Shown: positions 18,389-28,410, counted from the stretch's first letter. The stretch is DNA of 64,000 bases from Posidoniimonas corsicana (GCF_007859765.1 NZ_SIHJ01000001.1:744767-808766), one strand, 5' to 3'. Numbers and translations: made by a program. Notes: generated by a model not told the origin, from the sequence alone.

Positions 18389-18506
18389 GCAACGCCCGGC
18401 GGGCCGCAAGAACCCGCAAGGTATCCATCGGTGATGGCCCGTCAGTACGGGCTGCAGCGGTGGTCTTTGGCGCGTCCAGGACGCGGCAAACCGCATCCTG
18501 GCCCAC

Positions 18507-19781
18507 TCACGCCGTGATCGACTCGAGGTCGCGGAAGAACTCCGGGTAGGTCTTGGATGTGCATCCCGGGTCGAGGATCACCACGCCCGGCTGTCGGAGG
18601 CCAACCAGGGCGAGGCTCATCGCCATGCGGTGGTCGTCGTAGGTGGCCACCTCGGCAGGCCTAAGCGAACCAGGGGTGATGGTCATGCCGTCGTCGTGCT
18701 CGTCGACCGTGGCGCCCAGCTTCCGCAGTTCGACGGCCAAGTCGCCGATGCGGTCGGTTTCCTTGTGGCGGTTGTGGCCAATGCCCGTAATCGTTGTCGG
18801 GCCCTCTGCAAACAACGCCACGGCGGCGATGGTCTGGGCGGTGTCGCTGATGGCGTTCATGTCGAGTTCGGCGCCGTGAAGAGAACCACCGGTCACCGAA
18901 ATCGCGTCCGCTTGACGCTCCACCCGGCAGCCCATTTTCTCTAGGCAGTCGACCACGTGGACGTCGCCCTGCAGGGCGTCCATGCTCAGTCCCTCGACGG
19001 TGACCGTTCCGCCTGCGATGGCCGCGGCGGCCCAGAAGTAACTGGCGGCTGACGCGTCGGGCTCGATCGCGTAGTCGCACGCGCGGTAACCGCTGCAGGG
19101 GATGCTGAAGCTGCTGAGGTCGTCCGCGGCGGCGCCATCGGCGCCGAACGCGCGCATCACCTCCAGCGTCATTGCGACGTACGGCTTAGATACCAGCTCG
19201 CCGTTGACGCTCAATTCGACGGGCCTGTCGGCGCAGGGCGCCGCCATCATCAGTCCGCTGAGGAACTGGCTCGAGATATCGCCGCGCACCGCAGCGGCGC
19301 CGCCGGGCAGTCCGTTGGCGTGGACCTCGACCGGCGGGCACCCACCGGGCGACTCGCACTGGACCTTCGCCCCCAGCGCGTTGAGCGCGTCGGCTAGATC
19401 GCCGATCGGCCGTTCGCGCATCCGCGGCACGCCGTCCAAACGGAACGCCCCGTGACCCAGGGTCACCAGCGCGGTGAGGAACCGGACCGTGGTGCCGCTG
19501 TTGCCAATAAACAGGTCGGCCTCCAGCGCCGGGATCTCCCCGCCGCAGCCCTCGACTGCCAACGACGCGTCGCCCGCGGGTTCGACGGCGATCCCCAGCT
19601 TCCCGAGGCCCTCGATCATGACCCGCGTGTCGTCGCTGTGCAGCACGCCGGTGAGGTGCGACCGCCCCTGGGCCAGGGCCGCGCAGACCAGCGCGCGGTT
19701 GGTGATGCTCTTGGAGCCGGGCGGGCGGATGCGGGCGTCGAGGGGACCGGAGACCGGCTTAACAGCGTACGAGTCGGGCAT
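18507..19781 (-). CDS. aroA: 3-phosphoshikimate 1-carboxyvinyltransferase (EPSP synthase)
   Basis: This 424-residue enzyme joins phosphoenolpyruvate to shikimate 3-phosphate, the sixth step of the shikimate pathway. Landmarks are PPGSKSITNRAL near residue 18, GNSGTTVRFL for phosphoenolpyruvate binding, DGVPRMRERPIGDL, and the C-terminal DDHRMAMSLAL. I used the ATG at 19781 because it places PGSKS at the normal distance from the N-terminus. The frame is open for 70 further codons upstream but encodes nothing family-like. Its product feeds chorismate to MqnA, encoded 5 kb away. Confidence 0.96.
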   Translation of the reverse strand: MPDSYAVKPVSGPLDARIRPPGSKSITNRALVCAALAQGRSHLTGVLHSDDTRVMIEGLGKLGIAVEPAGDASLAVEGCGGEIPALEADLFIGNSGTTVRFLTALVTLGHGAFRLDGVPRMRERPIGDLADALNALGAKVQCESPGGCPPVEVHANGLPGGAAAVRGDISSQFLSGLMMAAPCADRPVELSVNGELVSKPYVAMTLEVMRAFGADGAAADDLSSFSIPCSGYRACDYAIEPDASAASYFWAAAAIAGGTVTVEGLSMDALQGDVHVVDCLEKMGCRVERQADAISVTGGSLHGAELDMNAISDTAQTIAAVALFAEGPTTITGIGHNRHKETDRIGDLAVELRKLGATVDEHDDGMTITPGSLRPAEVATYDDHRMAMSLALVGLRQPGVVILDPGCTSKTYPEFFRDLESITA

Positions 19782-19830
19782 AGGGGGAGGTCGCACCAGG
19801 ACGTGCGAAACAGCTAGCAGCGGAGGACGG

Positions 19831-21048
19831 TTAGTTGCGTGGCAGCGCCGCCTGACGCAGGGTGGCGATCTTCCACAGCTTGGTGTTGCTGCGGACGAAC
19901 ATGCCGCCATCGGCGACCGCGGGCGTGGCGGAGATGTCTTGGCCGAACTCTGGCTTACCAACGATCTCGCCGTCGGCGACAGACACGACAAACGCCTCGC
20001 CCTTGCTGTTCACGCAGACCAGCTTGTCGCCAGCGATGACCGGCGTGGCCCAGAACGACCCGGCCAGACGCTTCTTCCAGATCCCATCTCCCGACGTGGC
20101 GTCGGCACAGGTCAGCACACCGGCGCGGTTGATCACAAACAGCTTGCCGTCCCCCACCACCGGGCTCGGCGAACCGGGGCTGAGGCTCCCCTCCTGCCAC
20201 AGCACGTCGAGCTCCGCCTTCTGCGGGTCAATCGCTAACAGCCCATCGGCGGGCACATACAGCAGCTCGCCGCCGAGGGTCGCGCTAGCGATGGTGGCGC
20301 ACTTGACCGGTTCGTCCCACACCGGCTCGCCGGTGCGGATGTCCAGCAGCGTCATGTCGCTGCCCGATTGCAGCAGCACACACGGCTTGCCGGAGTCGAC
20401 GGTCACGGTGACCGGGCTGGCCCAGTTAGCGGACGAGGGCCGCTCGAGCTGCCACAGCTCCTGACCGGTAGCGGCGTCGAAGCCGGCGGCGAACGAGTTC
20501 TGCTGGCACTCGCACTGCACCACCACGACCCCGCCCGCCACCACTGGCGAACTCGCCATGCCGATGTCGTTGCCGACGCCCGGATGATCCTCAATCAACG
20601 CCCGCGCCCACTGCAGGTTGCCCTGCAGATCGACACAGACGAGGTCGTTCGACGAGTAGAGAGCGAAGACCCGCTCGCCGTCGGAGCAGGGCGTGTTGGC
20701 CGCCACGGCGGAGGTGTCGTGGCAGTTGGTGCGGCCGGTCGCCCAGAACTCCCGCGACCACTGCTGCCGACCGGTGCGGGAATCGTACGCGAGCACGTAC
20801 AGGCGGGTCTCGTCGAGGCCTCCGGAGGCGGTGAGCACAACGCTGCCGTCGACAACAATCGGGCACGACACGCCGCGTCCCGGCAGGTCGACCTGCCAGG
20901 CAATGTTCTCGCCCGTCTCAACCGACCAACTGGAGGGGACGCTTGCCGTGCCGGCGGACGCGCCGCCCTGGCCGCGGAACCGCGTCCACTCGTCTGCATT
21001 CGCGACGCCGCACAGCAGCGTCAGCCCGAGCAAGATTAGTGTCTTCAT
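19831..21048 (-). CDS. secreted PQQ-like beta-propeller repeat protein
   Basis: This 405-residue protein has a signal peptide (MKTLILLGLTLLCGVANA) and then repeated blades of the WD/PQQ type: ENIAWQVDLPG, YVLAYDSRTGRQQWSRE, VFALYSSNDLVCVDLQGNLQWAR, GFDAATGQELWQLE, LLDIRTGEPVWDE and ADATSGDGIWKK. No PQQ-enzyme active-site motif is present, so it is more likely a binding or scaffold protein than a dehydrogenase. The start at ATG 21048 has a GAAGG site overlapping an in-frame GTG five codons upstream. It lies 60 bases downstream of another secreted protein on the same strand, probably in one operon. Confidence 0.86.
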   Translation of the reverse strand: MKTLILLGLTLLCGVANADEWTRFRGQGGASAGTASVPSSWSVETGENIAWQVDLPGRGVSCPIVVDGSVVLTASGGLDETRLYVLAYDSRTGRQQWSREFWATGRTNCHDTSAVAANTPCSDGERVFALYSSNDLVCVDLQGNLQWARALIEDHPGVGNDIGMASSPVVAGGVVVVQCECQQNSFAAGFDAATGQELWQLERPSSANWASPVTVTVDSGKPCVLLQSGSDMTLLDIRTGEPVWDEPVKCATIASATLGGELLYVPADGLLAIDPQKAELDVLWQEGSLSPGSPSPVVGDGKLFVINRAGVLTCADATSGDGIWKKRLAGSFWATPVIAGDKLVCVNSKGEAFVVSVADGEIVGKPEFGQDISATPAVADGGMFVRSNTKLWKIATLRQAALPRN

Positions 21049-21108
21049 GTGATTCGCCTTCACTCGTCTGTGGTGTACCCGTTCCGGTGTAACTGCGGCG
21101 GTGGCGAC

Positions 21109-22215
21109 TTACTCGGCCGCCGGAAGGCCCTTGCCCAACGGGTCGGTGACGCGGAGCTGCAACTCCCAAGCCTGCGCCCAGCCGTCGGTCTGCTCGTTCT
21201 GACAGACCTTAACCAGAATCGTGTTCTCGCCTTCGCGGAGCCTGACCGACGACCGGTACTGATCGAGCGGGTTGCCGGCGTGGTAGACGTGGTTGCTGGC
21301 CAGCAGCTCACCGTTCACCCACAGCTTGCTGGCGTTGGGCGTCGCGTAGCGCACCTCGGCGTCCTGCGCCTTGCCCGATTGGTAGACGCAGTAAACGTAG
21401 GCCACGGCGCCTTTCTCCGGGCCCAGCGTTTCGGTGAGGTCGAGCTGGCCCAGCGCTCCCTCGGCCTCGGCCGACTGCCACGCCACGACCGACTTCTTGC
21501 CCTTGATGGCGGCGTCCAGCTGGACCTGCTCCTCGGGTGGGTACGCCTTGTCGAACCCGACGCCGTCGACGTTATCGAACGGCCCGATGAGTTTCCAACT
21601 GGTGATGAACCCCATCGGCTGGACGATGTCCGCCTCTTCGCCCAGCTCCTTCAGGCGCTCGGCGCACTTCTCGAGCTGGCCACGATCGATGGCCGAGGCG
21701 AACGCCTTGCCGTACAGCCGTTTCTGCTCTTCCTCGCTGACGCCGTCGGCGGCCGCCTGCTGGAGCAGCGCGTCGACCGCGTCGTAGCGGAGCTCGATGC
21801 TGGGGTCGTTCAACAAGTCGGGCAGGTACTTGGCCTTGGCGCCGGGGTCGGCCTTGACGAGCCACTCGTAGGCGGCGCGGCGCCCACGGGGCGGCTGTGA
21901 GTCGTCCAGCAGGAACTCCTCGAGCCGCTCGGCCGGGAACCCATCGCCCGACGACAGCGCCCGCTCCGCCATCGCGTCGGCCGCCGTGCGGAGCCAGTTC
22001 TGGGCCGTGGTCGAAACGCCGCCCATCGCCCCCAGCACCTCGGTCATCTCCAACGGGTCGCCGGCCGCGACGCGGCGCCAGGCGCGCTGCAGCTCTGGGG
22101 TCGCGGCCTCTACGCCGGAGGCGGCGCCCAGTAAGGCGATTTCTTGCGACAGGTCCGCCGCCACGGTGGGAAATGGCAGCAAGCCCACGAGGCAGCACAG
22201 GGTGATGGCACGCAT
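21109..22215 (-). CDS. secreted protein with C-terminal beta-sandwich domain
   Basis: This 368-residue protein starts MRAITLCCLVGLLPFPTVAA, a signal peptide. An AGGA site lies seven bases before ATG 22215. The N-terminal two thirds is helical (about residues 25-190) with repeat-like pairs, as in HEAT/TPR solenoids. After about residue 195 a beta-rich region begins with SWKLIGPFDN and ends with LWVNGELLASNHVYHAGN and VRLREGENTILVKVCQNE, resembling the carbohydrate-binding-like domain seen beside planctomycete beta-propeller proteins. It is the first gene of a likely two-gene operon with the propeller protein. Confidence 0.8.
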   Translation of the reverse strand: MRAITLCCLVGLLPFPTVAADLSQEIALLGAASGVEAATPELQRAWRRVAAGDPLEMTEVLGAMGGVSTTAQNWLRTAADAMAERALSSGDGFPAERLEEFLLDDSQPPRGRRAAYEWLVKADPGAKAKYLPDLLNDPSIELRYDAVDALLQQAAADGVSEEEQKRLYGKAFASAIDRGQLEKCAERLKELGEEADIVQPMGFITSWKLIGPFDNVDGVGFDKAYPPEEQVQLDAAIKGKKSVVAWQSAEAEGALGQLDLTETLGPEKGAVAYVYCVYQSGKAQDAEVRYATPNASKLWVNGELLASNHVYHAGNPLDQYRSSVRLREGENTILVKVCQNEQTDGWAQAWELQLRVTDPLGKGLPAAE

Positions 22216-22404
22216 TCTGGATTCCTGGTGCGGGACCGGGGCGTTTCGCAACCTACACATTAGATGCCTGACAACCCACCGCTGTGGCGGGGTCGCCGGC
22301 AAGCCGACTATGATAACCAGGATACCGGGATAACCGATACCGGCGCACGAGCCGTGAACCCTTTTCTGGCCCTCCCCGGGGCGGAAATTCTATCAGGTCG
22401 TAGG

Positions 22405-24639
22405 ATGCGAAGAGTCAAGCAGGGCGGCGGTTGGCCCGCCGTGTGGTACACCTGGCGCAAGGCCCGTGAGGCGGGCGGGCTGCTCAAATTCTGGCGGGCG
22501 ATGCGTAGCCGCAACGCCTGCAAGACCTGCGCGCTCGGCATGGGGGGCCAGCGGGGCGGCATGGTCAACGAGTCGGGGCACTTCCCGGAGGTCTGCAAGA
22601 AGTCGCTGCAGGCGATGGCCGCCGACATGCAGGGCGCCGTCCAGCCCGAGTTCTGGCGGCGGTTCGGCCTCCGCGAGATGAGGGCGATGAGCCCCCGTGA
22701 GCTGGAGCACAGCGGCCGCCTCACCGAGCCAATGCTGCACGAGCCGGGCCAGCCCGGCTACCGGCCGATCACCTGGGACGAAGCGCTCGGGCGGATCGCC
22801 AAGAAACTAATCGAGACCTCTCCCCAAGAGACTTTCTGGTACTTCAGCGGCCGGAGCAGCAATGAAGCGGGGTTCCTGCTGCAGCTGTTCGCGCGGCTGT
22901 ACGGCACCAACAACGTCAACAACTGCAGCTACTACTGCCACCAGGCGAGCGGCGTGGGGCTGACCAGCGTGACCGGCAGCGGCACCGCCACGCTGACCCT
23001 CGAGGACCTCGACCACGCCGACCTGGCCTTCGTGATCGGCGGCAACCCGGCGTCGAACCACCCGCGGCTGATGCGGACGCTGATGGACCTGCGGCGGCGG
23101 GGCGGCAAAGTGGTGGTGGTGAACCCCATGGTCGAGACCGGAATGGTCCGCTTCGCCGTGCCGAGCGATGTCCGCAGCCTGCTGTTCGGATCGGAGATCG
23201 CCAGCCGCTACGTGCAACCCCACATCGGCGGCGACCTGGCGATGCTCACGGGCGTTGCGAAACGGGTTGTCGAGCTCGGCACGCACGACGAAGACTTCCT
23301 GACCACGCACTGCTCAGGGTGGGCGGAGCTGCGGGAGTCGCTCGCATCGACCGACTGGGACGAGATTACGATCAAGTCGGGCGTGACGAAAAACGAGATC
23401 GACGCCATCGCCGCCGACTACGCCGCCGCCAAACGCGTCGTGTTCAGCTGGACGATGGGCATCACCCACCACGTGCACGGCGTGCAGGGCGTGCAAGCGA
23501 TCGCCAATCTGGCGTTGCTGCGCGGCATGGTGGGCCGGCCCGGAGCGGGCCTGCTGCCGATCCGCGGCCACTCTAACGTGCAGGGCATTGGCTCGATGGG
23601 CGTCACGCCGGTGCTGAAGCAGGCGATCTTCGACCAGCTCGAGTCGCACTACGCCGTGCGGCTGCCGACCGAACCGGGCCGCGACACCATGGACTGCATC
23701 CTCGGCGCAGAGAGCGGCGAGCTGAAGGTCGGCTTCTGCCTGGGCGGCAACCTGTACGGCTCCAACCCGGACTCGGCCTTCGCCAACCGGGCGATGGAGC
23801 GGCTGGACCAGGTGGTCTACCTCAGCACCACGCTCAACACCGGACACGCCTGGGGCGTCGGCAAAGAAACCATCATCCTGCCGGTCCTGGCCCGCGACGA
23901 GGAGCCACACGCCACAACCCAGGAGTCGATGTTCAACTTTGTCCGACTCAGCGATGGCGGGCCGCGCCGGCTCGAAGGGCCCCGGGCGGAGGTCGAGGTG
24001 ATTGCCGACATCGCCGCCCGCGTTGCGGCGGGAGGCTCGTCGTCAGGCCTGGCGGCGGTGGACTGGCAATCGATGCAGGATACCGGGCGGATCCGCACCG
24101 CGATCGCCAAGATCGTGCCTGGGTTCGATGCGATCGGGAGAATCGACGACTCCAAGCAGGAGTTCCAGATCGACGGCCGCACCTTCCACCAGCCCCGGTT
24201 CGCTACGCCGGACGGACGCGCCAACCTGCACACGCACGACCTGCCCGACCTGCAGGGCGCGGGGGAGGGCGAGCTGCGGGTCATGACCGTCCGCAGCGAG
24301 GGGCAGTTCAACACGGTCGTCTACGAGGACTACGACCTCTACCGCGGCGTCGAGGGACGCAACGTGATCCTGATGCACCCCGACGACATCCAGCGGTTTG
24401 GCCTGCGGGCCGGCGGCAAGGTGACCGTCAGCGGCCCGGCCGGGCGGATGCAGCACGTCACGGCGGTGGAGCACCCCGCCATCCGGGCCGGCAACGCGGC
24501 CATGTACTACCCCGAGGCGAACGCCCTGGTGAGCCGCGACCTCGACCCCGGCAGCAAGACCCCGGCCTTCAAGTGCGTGGTGGTAGGCGTGGCGCCGCAG
24601 GACAGCATCCCTTCGGCCGACCTGCTGGCGGGCGCCTGA
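22405..24639 (+). CDS. YdeP-like molybdopterin oxidoreductase
   Basis: This 744-residue protein belongs to the FdhF/YdeP branch of molybdopterin enzymes (TIGR01701-like), close to the 759 residues of E. coli YdeP. Visible features are a cysteine pair in ACKTCALGMGG near residue 45, YRPITWDEALGRIAKKL, the metal-site segment NNCSYYCHQASGVGL, FVIGGNPASNHPR, NPMVETG and the C-terminal molybdopterin-binding beta barrel with NVILMHPDDIQRFGL. There is no N-terminal ferredoxin-type cluster motif and no Tat signal, so it should be cytoplasmic. The substrate is unknown. The start at ATG 22405 follows an AGGT/TAGG-rich leader. It is divergent from the secreted-protein operon. Confidence 0.9.
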   Translation: MRRVKQGGGWPAVWYTWRKAREAGGLLKFWRAMRSRNACKTCALGMGGQRGGMVNESGHFPEVCKKSLQAMAADMQGAVQPEFWRRFGLREMRAMSPRELEHSGRLTEPMLHEPGQPGYRPITWDEALGRIAKKLIETSPQETFWYFSGRSSNEAGFLLQLFARLYGTNNVNNCSYYCHQASGVGLTSVTGSGTATLTLEDLDHADLAFVIGGNPASNHPRLMRTLMDLRRRGGKVVVVNPMVETGMVRFAVPSDVRSLLFGSEIASRYVQPHIGGDLAMLTGVAKRVVELGTHDEDFLTTHCSGWAELRESLASTDWDEITIKSGVTKNEIDAIAADYAAAKRVVFSWTMGITHHVHGVQGVQAIANLALLRGMVGRPGAGLLPIRGHSNVQGIGSMGVTPVLKQAIFDQLESHYAVRLPTEPGRDTMDCILGAESGELKVGFCLGGNLYGSNPDSAFANRAMERLDQVVYLSTTLNTGHAWGVGKETIILPVLARDEEPHATTQESMFNFVRLSDGGPRRLEGPRAEVEVIADIAARVAAGGSSSGLAAVDWQSMQDTGRIRTAIAKIVPGFDAIGRIDDSKQEFQIDGRTFHQPRFATPDGRANLHTHDLPDLQGAGEGELRVMTVRSEGQFNTVVYEDYDLYRGVEGRNVILMHPDDIQRFGLRAGGKVTVSGPAGRMQHVTAVEHPAIRAGNAAMYYPEANALVSRDLDPGSKTPAFKCVVVGVAPQDSIPSADLLAGA

Positions 24640-24662
24640 CTCCCACTATTGGCTTCGGCCGG

Positions 24663-25508
24663 CTACTCTGGGTTGTCCGCCTTCGGCTTCTCGGCAGCGG
24701 CCTTCTCCGCCTTCTTGGGGGTCAGCACCACCCGGATCGGGGTGCCCAGGGCCGGGACGTGCTCGGTGAAAGCCTCGAACATCAGGCCGTCGTTGGCCTG
24801 GGTGCTCTCCGCCGCGACGTCCAGCATGGCCGTGCTGAAGTTGGCGACGCAGATCAGGTCGCCCCCCTCGGCCATGTAGATGTTGCGGCCGGTCTGGTCG
24901 TCTTTCCAGAAGCCGCTGCCGGCGAACACCCAGTCGAAGGTCATCGGCTTGCCGGTTTTGACGTCCCGCACCCACTCCTTGGCGTTGACCGTGTGCTTCT
25001 TGCCCGCGGGGTCGAGCCACTCGACGCTGACATCGATCACGTCGCCGGTCGGGGCGATGTACTCTTCGACGAACTTAACGGGCGTGCCGCTCTTGGCGCC
25101 GACAGCCAGCAGCGCGGTGTGGATGAGGTACGCCTTCGAGTCGAGCGCCACCACCGACTCGTGCTCCTTGGTGCCCTTGGGGCAGGCGAACATCTCCAGC
25201 ACGCCGCGCCGCAGCGACACAGCGCCGTCGACGTAGACCTTGTGTTTCTGCCGGTCCACCCAAACGGTCTTGGAGCCGGGCAGCGGCTTCGCCCCGGCCG
25301 GGGGTGGGAGCTTCTTGGGAGGCTTCGCGGGCTTGTCGCCGGCGTCAGCCGCTTCGGACTTGATCGCGGTCGAATCGGTCGCGTCAGCCGCGGGGGTGTC
25401 GGCGGCGTAGGCGGCGCCGGTCAGCAGCGCCGCGGAAGCGAGAATCGGGGCGAACTTGCGTACTCCTCCAAGACTACCCAGGCCGAACAGACGTCTGTAA
25501 GATGTCAC
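24663..25508 (-). CDS. YdjY-domain secreted protein
   Basis: This 281-residue protein is secreted: after MTSYRRLFGLGSL comes the hydrophobic stretch FAPILASAALLTGAAYA. The GTG start at 25508 has a perfect GGAGG site seven bases before it. A proline- and lysine-rich linker (about residues 40-80) leads to a YdjY-type domain with VLEMFACPKGTKEHESVV and YLIHTALLAVGAKSGTPVKF. A C-terminal part with beta strands (VFAGSGFWKDDQTGRNIYM) follows. The function of YdjY domains is not known to me. The gene converges on the molybdopterin oxidoreductase with 23 bases between stops. Confidence 0.84.
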   Translation of the reverse strand: MTSYRRLFGLGSLGGVRKFAPILASAALLTGAAYAADTPAADATDSTAIKSEAADAGDKPAKPPKKLPPPAGAKPLPGSKTVWVDRQKHKVYVDGAVSLRRGVLEMFACPKGTKEHESVVALDSKAYLIHTALLAVGAKSGTPVKFVEEYIAPTGDVIDVSVEWLDPAGKKHTVNAKEWVRDVKTGKPMTFDWVFAGSGFWKDDQTGRNIYMAEGGDLICVANFSTAMLDVAAESTQANDGLMFEAFTEHVPALGTPIRVVLTPKKAEKAAAEKPKADNPE

Positions 25509-25706
25509 GCGAGTACCTCCGGTTAACAGTGCGTGCGGTCGCGAGGCTGCCGCTGCCTCGCGTTGCGCCGCCCAGCAGGCGGCACAGTGAACAATAGGGT
25601 TTGCGGGCCCGCGGGTCCATCCGGCTACGGGTTCGAACGCTACCCCGCCGCGACGCAAGGCGACGCCCAGCAGGCGAACCCCGACTGGCGAACAAGGAAG
25701 TTTTGA

Positions 25707-27569
25707 ATGAGCGCAACGACCCACACCAAGGACCTGGACGACGCCGCCTCTCGGAACGGGCACGCCGCGCCGGCTGGCCCACCGCCGCAACGCGGAATCT
25801 CTGGGCTCAAGCCGGCCCAGCTGTGGCACCCCAGCGCGCCGGGCGGACTGCGGTCCGCTTGGAAAGAGGGCGACCACGCCGACGGCTGGAAGCGTCTCGG
25901 CAAGCTGCTGGCCGATCGCTCGCTGCCAAAGCAGCTAGTCCGCGGCAAGAAAGGCTCTGCCAGCCCGCTGGACTGGGGCGCCGCCACCGCAGGCACGCCC
26001 AAGTGGCGAGCGGACCTGGGCGCCAAGGCGGGGGGGACGAAGGTCGCCCCCGCGATCGAGCAGTGGCTCTCCACCGCCGCACAGCGGGAGACCGACGCGG
26101 CGTTCGTGATCGAGTCGCTCTGGTGGGCGTACGAGCTCCCGACCGTAGCGCAGAAGGTAGAAGGCGATCTGTGGTGGCGGCTGGTCGACGCCCTCTACGA
26201 GATCGCCACCCAAGCGATCGACGCCAGCCTGGGCGAAGAGCCCACCGCCGCCGAGGCGTTCGCCCACCAGGCCCTGGGCGGCGAGCTGCCGCTGGTGCTC
26301 AGCCGCCAGCTCCCCGAAGCGCAGCCGCTCCGCAAACTCCGCAAGCCGGCGGCCGCGGTGCTGACCGACGGCGTCCTCGCCCTGACCGACGGTGAGGGCA
26401 TGCCCACCGCGCGGGTGCTCGACCGGCTGCCGCAGCTGCTGGCGTGCTGGACGCGGTGCCGAGCCTGGGCCGAGCAGTCTGGTAAGCCGTGCTGGTCGGG
26501 CGACGCCGAGACCCAGTACGAGTGGCTGGTGCGTCAGGCGCTGCGGATGTCCCGCGGCGACGGCACGCTGGCGCTCACGCCGGCCGGCGGGGCCGGCGGC
26601 AAGGCGATGCTGGACTTGGCCCTCGACCTGGCGGGCGACGTTTCGGACAACGCGGCCGCGGGGCGGCGGCTGGCGGTGAAGGCCTACGACAAGATCGCCG
26701 GCAAGGCGGACCCGCCCGAGCCGTCGGTCAACTCCGAGTGGTCCGGCCTGTCCGTCCTGGCGGCCGGCTGGTCGGGCAAGACGCAGCGGGCCACCGTCAG
26801 CTACGACGGCCGGCGTTCGCTGCTCGAGTACTCCGCCGGCGGGTCGCCGCTGCTGTCGGGCGAGTGGGTCACCGAGGTCCGCATCGACGATCAGCTACTC
26901 AGCCCGGTCGACGAGTGGGACGAGCAGTGCTGGTTCTCCGACGACGACTGCGACTACCTGGAGATCGAGCTGGACCTGGAGCAGGGCGTGCGGCTGCAGC
27001 GACAGGTGCTGGTGTCCCGCGAGGACGGCGTGGCCTACCTCGCCGACATTGTGCTCACCGGCGGCGACAAGCCCCGCAAGATCGACGTGACGACCCGGCT
27101 GCCAATGGCGGCCGACGCGGCGTTCCGCCCCGAGGTCGAGACCCGCGACGGCTGGCTGGTTAGCGGCGACAAGCCGCGGGCCGGACTGGCGCCGGCCGGC
27201 CTGCGCGAGTGGCGCACCGACCCGCGGGTCGGCGAGCTCGCCCAGGACGGCGAGCAGCTTGTCCTGCGGCACAACCAGCACGGCCGGAACCTCTGCTGCC
27301 CGCTGTTCCTCGACTCCGCCCCAACCCGGTTCGCCAAGCAACGGACGTGGCGGCAGCTTACCGTGGCCGAAGCGCTGCACGCCGTCGAGCGGGACGTGGC
27401 CGTGGCGTACCGCTTCCAGTCGGGCAAGGACCAATGGGTCACCTACCGCTCGCTGGAGAAGCCCGCCAACCGCACGCTGATTGGCCACAATATCGCCTCG
27501 GAGTGCCTGTTCGGCCGCTTCCTGTCAACCGGCGAGGTCGACGAGTTCTTCGAGATCGAGGACGACTGA
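25707..27569 (+). CDS. hypothetical protein, heparinase-like C-terminal region possible
   Basis: This 620-residue protein has no signal peptide or membrane helix and an excellent AAGGAAG site six bases before its ATG. The first 340 residues are helix-rich with many Trp and Ala (WWAYELPTVAQKVEGDLWWR). After residue 350 it is beta-rich (TVSYDGRRSLLEYSAGG, LEIELDLEQGVRLQRQVLVS). The late part has the general look of the beta-sandwich that follows the alpha/alpha toroid in heparinase II/III-like lyases, but I see no catalytic motif that would prove it. It is divergent from the YdjY-domain gene and lies 97 bases before the YggS-like gene. Confidence 0.75.
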   Translation: MSATTHTKDLDDAASRNGHAAPAGPPPQRGISGLKPAQLWHPSAPGGLRSAWKEGDHADGWKRLGKLLADRSLPKQLVRGKKGSASPLDWGAATAGTPKWRADLGAKAGGTKVAPAIEQWLSTAAQRETDAAFVIESLWWAYELPTVAQKVEGDLWWRLVDALYEIATQAIDASLGEEPTAAEAFAHQALGGELPLVLSRQLPEAQPLRKLRKPAAAVLTDGVLALTDGEGMPTARVLDRLPQLLACWTRCRAWAEQSGKPCWSGDAETQYEWLVRQALRMSRGDGTLALTPAGGAGGKAMLDLALDLAGDVSDNAAAGRRLAVKAYDKIAGKADPPEPSVNSEWSGLSVLAAGWSGKTQRATVSYDGRRSLLEYSAGGSPLLSGEWVTEVRIDDQLLSPVDEWDEQCWFSDDDCDYLEIELDLEQGVRLQRQVLVSREDGVAYLADIVLTGGDKPRKIDVTTRLPMAADAAFRPEVETRDGWLVSGDKPRAGLAPAGLREWRTDPRVGELAQDGEQLVLRHNQHGRNLCCPLFLDSAPTRFAKQRTWRQLTVAEALHAVERDVAVAYRFQSGKDQWVTYRSLEKPANRTLIGHNIASECLFGRFLSTGEVDEFFEIEDD

Positions 27570-27654
27570 GCCCGCGTCACGCCGCCGCGCTTCTCCCGCG
27601 TTCTGAGAACGCCTTCTCGCAGCAAACCCGGTGGCGGTCCGCCCACGCCGGGGT

Positions 27655-27660
27655 CAGACT
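27655..27660 (+). promoter_or_regulatory. possible -10 element directly before the YggS-like gene
   Basis: CAGACT lies six bases before the ATG at 27667. If used, the message would be leaderless or nearly so. The -35 region is weak, so this is only suggested by the similar placement of -10-like hexamers at several genes in this window. Confidence 0.25.
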
Positions 27661-27666
27661 GGTGGT

Positions 27667-28377
27667 ATGACCGATCGTTTGTCCATCGTCCGCGAGAACC
27701 TTCAGGCGGTCCGGCAACGGATCGCGGACGCGGCGGGCCGCGCGGGCCGGGACCCGGCCGGGGTCCGGCTGGTCGGGGTCTCGAAGTACGTCGACGCGGC
27801 CACGTCCGGGCTGCTGGTCGAGGCCGGCTGCAGGGCCCTCGGCGAGAGCCGCCCCCAGCAGCTGTGGGCCAAGGCGGCCGCCGCCGAACTGGCGGGCGCC
27901 GACGTCGAGTGGCACCTGATCGGCCACCTGCAACGCAACAAGGTGCGGCAGACGCTGCCCGTGGCGGCGCTTCTGCACTCGGTCGACAGCCCCCGCCTGC
28001 TGGCGGCGGTGCAGCAGGCGGCCCAGACGCTTGGCCTGCGGGCGCGGGCGCTGCTGGAGGTGAACTGCTCGGGCGACCCCGAGAAGCACGGACTGGCGCC
28101 GGACGAGTTGGAGGCGGTTGTGGCGTCGCTGCCCGACTTTCCGGCGGTGCAGATCGACGGCCTGATGACCATGGCCGCCCGCGAAGGCGGCCGGTCCGAG
28201 GCCCAGAGCAACTTCGCCGAGCTCAGGGAACTCCGCGACCGGGTCGCCGCCAGCGCGCCGGACGGGGTCACCCTGTCCGAGCTGTCGATGGGCATGTCGG
28301 GCGACTTCGAGGAGGCGATCGCCGAGGGCGCCACGCTGGTCCGCGTCGGCTCGGCCCTGTGGGACGGGCTCCGCTAG
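27667..28377 (+). CDS. YggS-family pyridoxal phosphate homeostasis protein
   Basis: This 236-residue cytoplasmic protein carries the family motif [11 protein letters not shown] (PLP-lysine site, Lys40 in this numbering), LGESRPQQL where most homologues read GENYVQE, then [21 protein letters not shown] and [13 protein letters not shown] with [13 protein letters not shown] at the end. It binds pyridoxal 5'-phosphate without a known enzyme activity and keeps free PLP in balance. The gene sits 46 bases before ispG on the same strand and may be co-transcribed, although ispG also has a promoter-like hexamer of its own. Confidence 0.93.
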   Translation: MTDRLSIVRENLQAVRQRIADAAGRAGRDPAGVRLVGVSKYVDAATSGLLVEAGCRALGESRPQQLWAKAAAAELAGADVEWHLIGHLQRNKVRQTLPVAALLHSVDSPRLLAAVQQAAQTLGLRARALLEVNCSGDPEKHGLAPDELEAVVASLPDFPAVQIDGLMTMAAREGGRSEAQSNFAELRELRDRVAASAPDGVTLSELSMGMSGDFEEAIAEGATLVRVGSALWDGLR

Positions 28378-28410
28378 AGCGCGGCCTGGGCCGGAACACA
28401 GGGCTCAGGT

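Noticed and set aside
25600-25660. Possible tRNA because of the GGTTCGAAC sequence near 25630
   Set aside because: The flanking bases do not pair as a T-stem, there is no acceptor stem or anticodon arm, and the bases lie in the upstream region of a coding gene.
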